A DNA stretch of 64,000 bases from Megaleporinus macrocephalus (Eukaryota; Chordata; Actinopteri; Characiformes; Anostomidae), in the NCBI GenBank assembly GCA_021613375.1, contig CM038725.1, positions 13,442,589 to 13,506,588 on the forward strand, in the 5' to 3' direction. Numbering within the stretch: position 1 is the stretch's first letter; each line of letters opens with the position of its first letter. Shown here one piece after another: positions 1 through 9,440 of the stretch. Both the position numbers and the translations under genes were made by a program. The notes below the pieces were generated by a model that was not told where the DNA came from, made no database searches, and was given only the letters and a program-made list of their open reading frames with translations.

Positions 1-347
1 AACTTGGTGAAGGATGTGTTTCTGAGGGTGTGAGTGAATTATCTAGTATTGCCATCATATCTACATTGGTATAATTGTGATTTCGCATCATAGAGCCAGT
101 TATGAATTTTAAATAGTTTCAGGCTTTACAGAGTGACTTCCAGCAGCACATGCACACCGTATTGTAGTGTGTAACGCTAATGCTTACAATTAATAGTAAT
201 AGTCCTACATGCTGCAGCTTTAAAACTTCTGAAAAGGTTTAAATTAATGACTTTACTTTGCAAAAGCTTAAACTCTGACAGGGTACAACAAAACGTATTG
301 CTTAAATAATGTGTTCACACACTCCTGACCGTGGCCCTATCTTTCAG
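1..347 (+). other. Intron tail of the plus-strand gene
   Basis: AT-rich sequence without a convincing coding region. It ends in a pyrimidine-rich tract and CAG acceptor at 345-347, just before the terminal coding exon. I read it as the 3' part of the last intron of the plus-strand gene. No repeat was recognised in it. Confidence 0.4.
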
Positions 348-626
348 GTTATCACCGGGTCACAGAGCGGTCAAGCACCAACAGTCCAGGCCAGGCAGCC
401 ACAACTGAACTGCACTTCCAACACACTGCCACTGCGGAAGCGGCCAGGACTACTGCACCTGCGCAGCTGTGGGGACCTCAGCACCTTCACCTGGGCCGAG
501 CTGCAAGCGGGGAGCGCATCCCGCTCCCGCTCAGCCTCCAGGATGGGCTCTCGGGCTGGATCCCGTCGACTGGGGCAGGAGCGCCCACACAGCCTGATAG
601 GAGTGTCCAGAGAAACCATTCTCTGA
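348..626 (+). CDS. entrep1: Terminal coding exon, probably ENTREP1/FAM189A2
   Basis: The sequence shows an acceptor (tctttcag) followed by 92 codons and a TGA at 624-626. The peptide is rich in Ser and Arg, has no membrane segment, and contains LRSCGDLSTFTWAEL, then a serine/arginine-rich stretch, and ends SRETIL. Codon use and GC content differ sharply from the AT-rich flanks, as expected for a real exon. Identity is inferred mainly from position. In human, as I recall, FAM189A2 (ENTREP1, an endosomal transmembrane adaptor for Itch-type ubiquitin ligases) lies on the opposite strand to APBA1 and converges on its 3' end, which is the arrangement here. I do not recognise the peptide with certainty. 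Upstream exons lie outside the window. It could instead be another gene that moved next to apba1. Confidence 0.5.
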   Translation, partial: VITGSQSGQAPTVQARQPQLNCTSNTLPLRKRPGLLHLRSCGDLSTFTWAELQAGSASRSRSASRMGSRAGSRRLGQERPHSLIGVSRETIL

Positions 627-715
627 GAGCTCAATAGACTTACTGTACGTACTCTATACATCAGGGAGGAACGTTCCCTGTTCTCAGTGACACAAAGCCT
701 GACATGCAGTCTGTG

Positions 716-755
<40 letters not shown>

Positions 756-1480
756 TTTTTTTGCAATGTTATGTTTCCAGAGTTCAGTAGTGGGTGTTTG
801 TTGGGTCCCTCTATTGGCAGAGTGGGTTGAGCAGTGGAATGTACCGGAACCATGACTGCTGGATATGAATTATCTTTCTTTTTTTCTTTTTTCTTTTTTT
901 TTAGAAAATAATGCACTGTTTAATATAAACACTGGAAAATAGATATACTAATATGTATGGATTGCGTTCAGTTTAACTAAATTCTGAATACAAAATGTCT
1001 AAGTACAAAATTACTTTCTATTATGGACAAAAGCAAATAGGGCAGATGCAAGTCCTTGAACCACGGCAAGCTTTAATAATTTTTTTTTTATATAATTTAA
1101 TGTGACACCCAGATTTGTGTTTATTTTATTAGGATTTTTCTGGTTTTGAGTACAGTTTGCGTGTTTTACTGACCCAGTTATCGAAGCTGAATGTGCCATT
1201 ACAGTGTGTCTTATAAACAAGGCAGCCTAATGAAAGGGTTATGTTCTGTGTTCTAGAATAAATTAGAATATCAGTGAAGGTCTCTGATGCAGGTAGTCTG
1301 TCTGCTTGTCTCGTTATCAAGACGTGGAACTTTAAGCCATGACAATCGTGTATCAAATAAATATCCGTTTTTAAAAAACTAGAGTCTGGAGCTTCTGTCT
1401 GAGTGCATGTGCAGTGGAACGGTCTGAAATCATGCTTTGTTCCTGTTTTTTAAGCCAAAATAAAACAGGAAACTGTGGTT
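627..1480 (+). other. Probable 3'UTR of the plus-strand gene
   Basis: Downstream of the TGA there is no further open frame of interest. Candidate AATAAA signals are visible at 1257-1262, 1356-1361 and 1459-1464. I cannot tell which is used. The region contains an (ATT)n microsatellite and a T-rich stretch near 875-900. Extent is inferred. Confidence 0.4.
716..753 (+). repeat. (TTA)n microsatellite
   Basis: About twelve uninterrupted TTA/TAT triplets inside the inferred 3'UTR of the plus-strand gene. Length polymorphism would be expected. Confidence 0.9.
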
Positions 1481-1949
1481 CAAGCTCTTTGAGGATGATC
1501 TGACTGATATTTAAGGAGATTAAAGGGGATTTCCGCTGAACCCAACAGTGGAAACAGTACCAGTACGTTCTGCTGTCAGTGATGCTTTCACTGCTGGACC
1601 TCTGAACCTCTGAAGCACTAATGCAGGTTGCCATTAATGGAAAATGGGCAGAGGATTTATTTCATACCTTCACTTCAGCTTTATCATGTCCACTTGCGTG
1701 TAAGTATGATTGTGCTCGGTTGACCTTGTCACATACTTGATTTCTGTGGAACTCAAATGTCCCACACAGTAAATCTGAAGTGACTCATTTTTCTAATGAC
1801 CATTTCTGAAGTCATCACTGAACTTTTATAATACTATTTAACTAAACAACAGCTTTACAAAATTTGTGTTGGCAAAAAAAGTTCTAATGCCAAACCAAAA
1901 TAGCACATGGCAGCATATTAAGCCCAATCCCAATCTCTCTTCCACTGGT
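1481..1949. other. Intergenic sequence, nothing recognised
   Basis: AT-rich sequence between the last candidate polyadenylation signal of the plus-strand gene and the first LINE tail. Only short chance open frames are present, and I see no clear repeat. Confidence 0.4.
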
Positions 1950-2118
1950 TTACTCATTTCAGTCATATATTTTATATATTTATGTTTATTTTATTTATTT
2001 AAGTACTGCTGTCTGGGTAAAACTGGGTCCTTGGGTACCACAATTTCGTTCCACCCCATGTACCACATGTGATGCGAATGACAATAAAGTCTCCTTGAAT
2101 CCTTGAATCCTTGAATCC
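1950..2118 (+). mobile_element. LINE 3' tail with 8-bp terminal repeats
   Basis: The segment has the form of an L2/CR1-like LINE 3' end: a T-rich run, a short conserved stretch (gtaccacatgtgatgcgaatg), then ACAATAAAG and several tandem copies of an 8-bp unit (ccttgaat) at 2093-2118. LINEs of this group end in short tandem repeats rather than poly(A). No reverse-transcriptase sequence precedes it, so it is strongly 5' truncated. Confidence 0.65.
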
Positions 2119-2134
2119 ATAGAAATATTGGTTG

Positions 2135-2420
2135 GGGCATCGTTGCTGTCTGGATTACAATCATACTATTTGCCAATTTGACCTCCGCATTTAACCCATC
2201 CGTGCAGTAAAAACACCCACACACACACACACACACAATGGGGCAGTGAGCACACGTGCCCGGAGCAGTGGGCAGCCCTATCCACAGCGCCTGGGGAGCA
2301 GTTTGGGGTTAGGTGCCTTGCTGAAGTGCACTTCAGTCGTAACCTGTTGCTCCAGAGGACTGAACCGGCGACCTTCTGGTTACAAGTCTGGATATCTAAC
2401 TTGTGAGTCCACGAACAAAG
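2135..2420 (+). repeat. Common teleost interspersed repeat with (CA)n
   Basis: The motifs catttaacccatccgtgcag, a (CA)n run at 2214-2237, gcagtgagcacacg, ggagcagtttggggtt and ccttctggttacaagtc occur in the order I know from a very abundant fish repeat. Its class is not clear to me (SINE-like or non-autonomous DNA element). No gene is implied. Confidence 0.55.
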
Positions 2421-2844
2421 AATTTAAGGGTTTATTAAAACATTTTAATAGGGGAGCATAAGGGCAGCAGTACATCATTTCAAGCTGAAGAGATATTATG
2501 GGTGTGTCTCAAAACCTAGTGAGTGTCTAAGTAGGCACTGACTAGGCAGGCAGCTATTTAAGTAGCAGCGTCCTGTCCCCACACAATATCGTCGGTCTGC
2601 AGCGGGGTCACTGTCGCCCACTCATAAGAGAGGAAAGTCGCTATTGGCTGTCCTAAAAGTCACTAAATGACATAATCGCCTAATTTGCATGATGGTCTAT
2701 TTGCGTGTATTTGAAGGAATAACGTTTGTGGGAGAGACAGAAAGTGAGTAAATATGTTTTAACTACAAATGAACTCTAAATAAGTCGCTAAGTTGGTAAC
2801 ACTGGCCGGGGCATTGATTGATCTTAGGGCGTTACTGTTTCCAG

Positions 2845-2965
2845 GAACGCCCGCTTGTTTTCATTGGCTACAACAAGAACGCCCTCGTCTTTTCATTCGC
2901 TTCAACACAGACCCACCCCTCTTCCTCATTGGCTTCCACATGATCCGTTCCTTGTTTTCACTGGT
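2845..2965 (+). repeat. Imperfect ~40-bp tandem repeat with ATTGG cores
   Basis: Three to four degenerate units share GC-rich aacgccc-type starts and ttttcattggct-type ends. They lie inside the large inverted-repeat element. ATTGG is an inverted CCAAT box, but nothing else suggests a promoter. Confidence 0.4.
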
Positions 2966-3689
2966 TCTGTTTTCCTGTGATTTCTCACTTTTCTGTCCAA
3001 ACATAAAAGTTTGCCATATACAGTCAAGTTTGCAAATAATTAAACAGCATCGTACTAAACAATTTGTTACTAAGCCTTATTTATTAATTTGGCATTTTCT
3101 AAAATCTGTCTGGACAGTGCATTTCGTCACTTTCAGGCGTTCAACAAACCACTCACTCATCGTTTACAAAAACAAACTGTAGTGCTGATTTATGTTTTGA
3201 TACGTTTTATTTCCAAAGTTATTCATAAGCGTCGTGACTGACATTTTCCAGTCCTTCCAGAGCAGGTTTATCCGCGATTTAGTGATTTCACGTTACCTTT
3301 CATTGTAGAATTATTGAATCCTAAAACAAAGTAACTGTATGTACGTGAATGTACGTGTTATATAGTTTCTGGAACAGTAGGTGGCACTAGTGCTCACAAA
3401 CGCACAACACGCCCACACGTAACATACAGGGAAGCAACTAGTGGAGAGACTCACGTGTTGCCGTGCCTAAGCGTTGTTTAAACGCGTGTTAATGTAAAAC
3501 ACTACAGTAACTGTTACTCCTCTAATCAGAAATACATCTTTCATTGTTAAAATCTCCGAACATATTCTCTCGGATCGCTACAAAACACTCCTGTGGTCGA
3601 TATCGGCCTGTTGGAAGCGATTCTGTTCAAGCCGTATTGGTTTGGAGTTTCTGCTTGTTCAGGAACGCCCCAACAAGGAACACCCCTAG

Positions 3690-4406
3690 CTGCAGCTCGA
3701 CCCTTCTCGCTCTGTCTGACATCTCAAACTTAGCCAAAATTCTCAGCACCTTCTACAGGAGTATGATTGAGAGTGTTCTTACCAGCTCCATCACCGTCTG
3801 GTATGGAAACTCTACTGCTCAGGACAGAAAGGCTCTCCAGCGTGTGATCAAAACTGCACAGTCCATCTCAGGAGCAGCCTTTCCCTCACTGCAGAACATC
3901 TACCACACCAGGGTCACCAGGAGGGCCCACAACATGATCAGGGAGAGTACACACCCCCAGCACACACTCTTCACACTTTTACCTTCAGGCAGACGTTACA
4001 GGAGTGTGAAGTCCAGGACCACAAGACTGACAAACAGTTTCTACTCACAGGCCATCAGGCTTGTGAACACCTCATGGACTACCTCTCTAACCTCTCCTAT
4101 CTGAACTGGTTTTAACTGGTCTGATTTTAACTGCACCTCACTGTACTGCTGTTTACATACAATACTGTTTACATTCACTACTCACACAAACATTATTGTT
4201 TATATTTGTTACTTGCAACTTGCATTTTATGGGCGCTGCTCTTCATACTTGCACATAAAAGCACAAAACTTTTATTTTGTATTTTTTAAATATATATAAA
4301 ATACTTTTATTTACTTCAACTTATTATTATACTTTGTTTATTTTGTATATATTTTTATTATTTCTTTTTTTTGTCTGCTCTGCTGTGCATATGATAATAA
4401 AACAAT
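3690..4406 (+). mobile_element. 5'-truncated L2/CR1-like LINE fragment
   Basis: The open frame to the TAA-like end at 4104 encodes the C-terminal region typical of fish L2/CR1-like LINE polyproteins: FYRSMIESVLTSSITVWYGN, a middle KALQRVIKTAQ segment, LFTLLPSGRRYRSVK and a final SFYSQAIRLVN. The catalytic reverse-transcriptase motifs are missing. The 3' part (4240-4406) is an AT-rich tail ending gcatatgataataaaac. The same tail recurs at 16530-16765. The copy sits inside the large inverted-repeat element and is dead. Confidence 0.8.
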
Positions 4407-5303
4407 CTCCTCATAAGACGCGATTAGATAGCGATGCGTCACGGCTTGTTCACGCCAACGGCTTTGTACCAGTTGCTAAGCTACCAGCCAGCTATTCAAA
4501 ACAATAGCCTGAGGCTTAAAAATCCGCTAGCATAAATGCTAATGGCTCAGTATAAAAATGGTCAACAACTCGTTAAAAGTTGCAAATAAAATACTGTTAT
4601 GTGTTGTTGCATGACTAGAAACACCTTAAAACACCAGAGAATCTAAATAACTTACATTTTAAAATAGGCTTGTTCGAGATACGGCTGCGCATAGTGTTTG
4701 CGATGTTTATAACTGATGAAGTAGACGCAATAGAAAAATAGTAAGAAAAAAAAGAAGAAAATTATTAGAAAGAGTAAAAAGAAAAATAGATCCAAACGCA
4801 ATAGTGATGTAGTGCTTTTAAAGACACTCACAAATAATACGAGTAAAAATCTACGGCACTTGAGCCTCTTCATGATCTGAAATATTAATTATGAAAAAAT
4901 ATATATGTTTAAATACTGCATGAAAATGAACTGTCGTGCTAGAAGACATGATAGTATTAGCATAAATGTAGAGGCTTTTAAGAGTTTTAGAGGAGATAAA
5001 CATTTTACAGTACAATGAGGTAAACTGAGCTTCTGACCAATGAGGATTAAGCTCTGTCGTCATCAAGCCGTTTCTCGGCTCGCGCAGTTTGTGAAGAGCA
5101 ACTGCAGCGACTGTGTGTGAAGCCTGCAGAGCCGCTCACTCGCGAGATGTTAACGTCGTATGTCATGGTGAAGCGACGGTGGCGCCGACTCAAGTCGGAC
5201 ATAAAAACTAACCGGCATGCACCGTGAAGTCGAACATGCCTAATGACTTTACTGCTCATAGATTTCCCTGCATTGCATCATGGGATTGGCCTAGCGGCTG
5301 AGG

Positions 5304-5872
5304 AAAGGTGTGTCTGAAGTCGCCTACTAGTCAGTAGGTACTAGATTAGAGTCAGTACGTACTGCTCGAGCGGCAGACTAGTAGGTGATTTCAGTAGGAG
5401 AGGTTTAGTAGCCACACAAGCTCGGACGTACTACGTCCACCATATTGCCAGCGTCCTGTGACGCAGACGTCAGACCACCAGCGTAAAAGTTCTGCTATTT
5501 ATTTAAAACCTCCGTTTACTGACAGATTTAGATGATTTTTGTGACACTGATATGCGTTTTTGTCTGAATATGTACTCAGACAGTGTCAAGCTGTAGCTCG
5601 GAGAAGATGAAACGGGAGGAATGTAATCATTGTTTACCTCAGCAGTAGCGCTAACTTCTGTAGTGGCAGTTTACTAGCCGTAGCTACATACACACAGTTC
5701 CGCTTTTCACCGTTCTTTCCTCCGTTTTGAATTCATCCGCGGCTCCAGGTGAATCATGGGATAGCGCAGTGTGCTGTGTTCGCCTACATAAAAATGGCTG
5801 CTGATTCAGTAGGTTATCCGGGTACCGTTCGCCTACTACTCGATACCTACTGAGTATTCAGACATACTAGCC
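5304..5872 (+). mobile_element. Nested MITE, copy A
   Basis: Starts aggtgtgtctgaagtcgcct and ends cagacatactag, imperfect inverted termini. The interior (about 5415-5800) is closely similar to the interior of the MITE at 6012-6645, for example cctcggacg/ctcggacg, tacgtccaccat, gttttgaattc and ccgcggctc. No coding capacity. Confidence 0.6.
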
Positions 5873-6011
5873 GCGCTCACTACTGATTTTGCCCATAGGA
5901 GTGCACATACTATAACGTAAAATGCTTTCTATCTAGACAGCTCACTAGGTTTTGAGACAGACCCTATGTGATGGAATGACCCACAATGCACAAGTAAATC
6001 AATTAAAGAAA

Positions 6012-6645
6012 GGGTGCGTCCGAAATCGCGTACTTGATCAGTATGTACTCAGTTGGAGCTAGTGCACTCTGTCTGTCTGTTAAAGTAGTACACTCTTTCA
6101 GTGTGCGAGTGTTTAGTATACACAACCTCGGACGCACTACGTCCACCATCTTACCAACGTCCTGTGACGCAAGACGTCAGACCGTCACGGTAAAGGTCCC
6201 GCTATTCATTTAAAAGCCCCGTTTACTGGCGGATTTAGAGACTGTTATTGACACCGTTCTGCGTGTTTGTCTAAGTATCTACTCACGCGGTGTCGAGCTG
6301 TAGCTCAGAGAAGACGAAACAGGAGGATGTAATCATTGTTTACCTCAGAAGCAGCGCTAACTCCTGTAGCGGAAGTTTACTAGCCGTAGCTACGCACACA
6401 CAGCCGGCGTACCGCGTTTCACCACGCTTTTCCTCCACTTTGAATTCCTCCGCGGCTCAGATGGAATCCTGGGATAGTGCAGTGTGCTGGGGCTGCATAC
6501 TTAAAAATGTCGGCCGGTGCAGTACGTCATTCGGGGACTTTTTGCGTACTGCTTGCCGAGCACTACGTATTAGGACACCCTAGTCACACTCGCGCACTGC
6601 TTTTGCGTACTGTTCAGTATGGAAGTACGCGATTCGGACGCACCC
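6012..6645 (+). mobile_element. 634-bp MITE, copy B
   Basis: Terminal inverted repeats are clear: gggtgcgtccgaaatcgcgt at the left and the complementary gcgattcggacgcaccc at the right, about 24 bp with one indel. The interior is shared with copy A (5304-5872) in the same orientation. Short open frames inside have no protein features. No perfect target duplication is visible. Confidence 0.75.
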
Positions 6646-6919
6646 AACGATTGAAAAAAAAAGAAGATTTGCATTTTAGAATGGCCAATTCAGAGTGATA
6701 CCCTAAACCCTACTGACATGTTGTAGTATGGTGTGATGAGGGCTGGGCAAACAAGAGACCCCAGAGATATTGATAAACAGAAACACGTTTACAGGTGGAG
6801 GTGTTGCTGCTAAAGTGGGATTTACAGGTTATTAAGTTCACTCACTTCTTCTAGCCTGCGCTGTGGATGTTACTCAGTGCGCTCAATAAAGACATAAGAT
6901 ATTTATGTTCCAGTCAGCA

Positions 6920-7443
6920 TGATTCATCACTCCGGAGAACGTTTCCACTGCTCCAGTGTCAAGATGTGCTTTAACACTACTCCAGCTGATGCTTGCCGCT
7001 GTGCTTGTATGCAGCTACTCAGTCATGGCAACCCATTTCAGGGAAATTCCAGTGCACAGTTCTTCTACTGATGATGCTACCAGAGACAGTCTGGAACAGA
7101 TAGGTTGTTCCTTCAGTTTGTGTGGTTTACCACTTAGTGGCTGATCTGCTGTTCATAGACATCCTTTTTACACAAATATAGAACTTACGGTTGACTGGGG
7201 CAGATCTAGCAGGGTAGAAATTTCACAAACTGACTGACAACTGAGGTATCCTACGTCAGAGCCAAAATTCTGGTTACTGAGAGCTTTTAATGATGACTCA
7301 TTGTTCTACCAGTGCTTGTTTATGGAGATTGCATGGTTTTACAGTGTAGTGCTTGCTTTTATACACCAGCTATCAGTATGACTGAAATACCTGAACTCCG
7401 TAATTACAAAAGGTGTACACATATTTTTGCTATATAGTGTGTG
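6920..7443 (+). mobile_element. Degenerate Tc1/mariner-like fragment
   Basis: Segments such as ccggagaacgtttccactgc, gatctagcagggtagaaatt, tcacaaactgactgac, ggagattgcatgg and the end ggtgtacacatatttttgct match the order of a common fish Tc1-family element whose end normally reads gtccacatacttttggcc. It is internally deleted with no intact transposase frame. Related end fragments lie near 60256 and 61270. Confidence 0.6.
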
Positions 7444-7454
7444 TGTTTGTATAC

Positions 7455-7800
7455 AGTACTGTGCAAAAGTACTTTAGGTACTTGGGGACATTATTACTTT
7501 TATTTACAGCAAAACACTTTTTGTATTTTTATATTTAAATTGTATTAATACAGTAAGTAGTGCTTTTACATATGTCAGTGTGTTTATTTAACTCTTTCCA
7601 ACCCAGTATTATTTACAGTTCTCATCTAATACCTGCTTTGACTGCTCAGTACTTCATTAAGCTAAATCAAGATTGCTGCTGAAGGAACTGAACACATTCA
7701 TACAATGTCTGGAGCGTCCAGGAGAAATCTGTAACTATACTTTGTTATTCAAACTGACGCACAAGATATGATCTACTTCTTTCTAAATAAGATATTAGTG
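7455..7800 (+). repeat. Possible interspersed repeat (acagtactgtgcaaaag)
   Basis: The motif tacagtactgtgcaaaagta at 7453-7472 is the start of a widespread fish non-autonomous DNA element. The rest is AT-rich and I cannot fix its end. No gene seen. Confidence 0.35.
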
Positions 7801-7807
7801 CTTATTT

Positions 7808-7808
<1 letters not shown>

Positions 7809-7871
<63 letters not shown>

Positions 7872-7926
7872 AATTAATATATATTACATATATTACATAT
7901 ATTACATATATTATATGTATATATAT
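7809..7926 (+). repeat. (AT)n microsatellite with ATATT variants
   Basis: A long AT dinucleotide run (7809-7871) followed by a few acatatatt-type repeats. It borders the LINE that starts about 7931. Confidence 0.9.
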
Positions 7927-7959
7927 TAGGCCCCAGTTAGTCCGGTTCGGGAACAGCAG

Positions 7960-8772
7960 CTCCAGCACCATCACCATGAACACTGGGGCACCCCAGGGCA
8001 GTGTACTGAGTCCTCTGTTGTTCACCCTGCTGACTCATGACTGTGTTGCGAAACAGCATCTAACAGCATCATAAAGTTCGCCGATGATACAACTGTGCTG
8101 GGTCTCATCAGCAAAGGCGACGAGTCAGCATACAGGGAGGAGGTACAGCAGCTGACAGACTGGTGTACAGTCAACAACCTTCACTGGAATGTAGAGAAGA
8201 CCTTCACTGAAATGGTTGTTGACTTCAGGAAATCAAGACCGGACCACTCTCCGCTTAACATCAACGGCTCCTTTGTGGAGATCGTTGAGAGCACCAAGTT
8301 CCTTGGTGTCCACCTAGCGGAGAACCTCACCTGGTCCCTGAACACCAGCTCTACAGCCAAGAAAGCCCAGCAGCGTCTCTACTTCCTCCGGAAGCTGAGA
8401 AAGGCCCGTCTCCCTCCACCCATCCTCACCCTCTTCTATAGGGGAACCATAGAGAGCATCCTAAGCAGCTGCATCACTGCCTGGTTTGGGACCTGCACAG
8501 CCTCTGACCGCAAGTCCCTCCAACGCATTGTGAGGACAGCTGAGAGGATCATCGGAGTCTCTCTCCCCTCCGTCTTGGACATTTACTCCACCCGCTGCAT
8601 CCGCAAAGCAACCAGCATTGTGGATGACCCCACCCACCCTTCACACAGACTGTTCTCCCTCCTGCCATCAGGAAGAAGGTACCGCAGCATCCGGTCCAAC
8701 ACGACCAGACTCTGCAACAGCTTCTTCCCCCAAGCCATCAGACTTCTCAACACAACTCAACATCTGAACTGA
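7960..8772 (+). pseudogene. Broken LINE reverse-transcriptase C-terminal half
   Basis: The frame at about 7975-8060 reads NTGAPQGSVLSPLLFTL, reverse-transcriptase block 4. Then the frame shifts: a short direct repeat of cagcatc (about 8054-8070) introduces an out-of-frame stop. The new frame gives KFADDTTVL, which has the catalytic FADD motif, at about 8078. It continues open through a WNVEKTFTEMVVDFRK block, KFLGVHL, SSCITAWFGTCTASD and LLPSGRRYRSI to a stop at 8770-8772. The N-terminal endonuclease and the first polymerase blocks are absent. This is retrotransposon debris rather than a host gene. Confidence 0.85.
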
Positions 8773-8791
8773 TATCTTTCTGGTACATGTA

Positions 8792-8826
<35 letters not shown>
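8792..8826 (+). repeat. (CT)n microsatellite in LINE 3'UTR
   Basis: About seventeen CT dinucleotides directly after the LINE coding region. Confidence 0.9.
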
Positions 8827-8831
<5 letters not shown>

Positions 8832-9146
8832 ATTTACCCCAGATAAAAAAGGGGAAGCATTTTTGCACAAAGCATTGCACTAATAACTTTACTACCTCAC
8901 TGGACTCTATTTATTACACATTGCACAATTTGCACACTACCAGCAATTATTTGTTATTCTCTGTCTGTACTGTGTTGTGTTGTGTTGTCTGTCCGCACTT
9001 GTTTATTTGTGTTGCACTTGTGTCTTGTATGCACTGTCTATGTTGCACCATGGTCCTGGAGGAACAGTGTTTCGTTTCACTGTGTACTCTGTATGTAGTT
9101 GAAATGACAATAAAACCCACTTGACTTGACTTGACTTGACTTGACT

Positions 9147-9434
9147 ACATGACAGCTGGCATTTACATTAGAAATGGACCAAAATAGCTTGTAAAAAAAT
9201 CTGGTTCCATTGACTTTCATACAAAAATTAAAGGATGTTTTTTGTCTCTCTCATAAAGCTGTCATTTTAAAGATACCTGGTTTTCTTTGGACAGCGACAA
9301 TATATACATCAGGCACACATACCCTTTTAATGTACCCACTCATTCTGAAATGTTTACCCAGTGATGTGACAGTAATTCAGTTCAGTTCAACAAAAGAAAG
9401 AGGCAGCGGGTGTTTGTACTTTCTCAGTAAGTCA
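9147..9434. other. Spacer between LINE and apba1 3' end
   Basis: AT-rich unique-looking sequence. It would lie just downstream of the inferred apba1 polyadenylation signal. No feature recognised. Confidence 0.4.
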
Positions 9435-9440
9435 TTTATT
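9435..9440 (-). terminator. apba1: Candidate apba1 polyadenylation signal
   Basis: TTTATT on the plus strand is AATAAA on the minus strand. It is the only AATAAA I found between the apba1 stop codon and the LINE at 9146, which is why I choose it. ATTAAA variants occur upstream and could give shorter messages. Confidence 0.4.

Larger units (their letters stand above)
2500..5964. mobile_element. 3.5-kb element with long inverted termini
   Basis: The left end (2500-2524) begins gggtgtgtctcaaaacc and the right end (5941-5964) is its reverse complement with one mismatch over 24 bp. The identical trinucleotide TAT flanks both ends (2497-2499 and 5965-5967), a possible target duplication. The interior has no transposase-like frame, so it is non-autonomous. 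It carries a LINE fragment (about 3690-4406) and a second smaller inverted-repeat element (about 5304-5872). The stretch 2560-3680 and 4410-5300 holds no gene that I can support. The superfamily is uncertain; a 3-bp duplication would fit PIF/Harbinger, but TAT is not its usual site. Confidence 0.6.
7931..9146 (+). mobile_element. L2/CR1-like LINE, 5' truncated, with TTGAC tail
   Basis: The element begins inside the reverse-transcriptase domain and continues through the 3'UTR to a terminal (ttgac)n array at 9119-9146 after an ACAATAAAACC signal. Its 3'UTR contains a (CT)n run at 8792-8826. The terminal tandem repeat and the C-terminal motif LLPSGRRYRSI place it with L2/CR1-like non-LTR retrotransposons. 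It is the best preserved LINE in the window but is not autonomous. Confidence 0.85.

Noticed and set aside
2214..2237. Short CA repeat as a possible Z-DNA regulatory site
   Set aside because: It is an internal part of a common interspersed repeat.
3544..4104. A 186-codon plus-strand frame as a host gene
   Set aside because: Its C-terminal two thirds is LINE sequence (LLPSGRRYRSV, SQAIRLVN) and the start is unrelated flanking sequence.
8095..8772. A 225-codon frame as a host gene
   Set aside because: It carries LINE reverse-transcriptase blocks and follows the FADD motif. It is retrotransposon debris.
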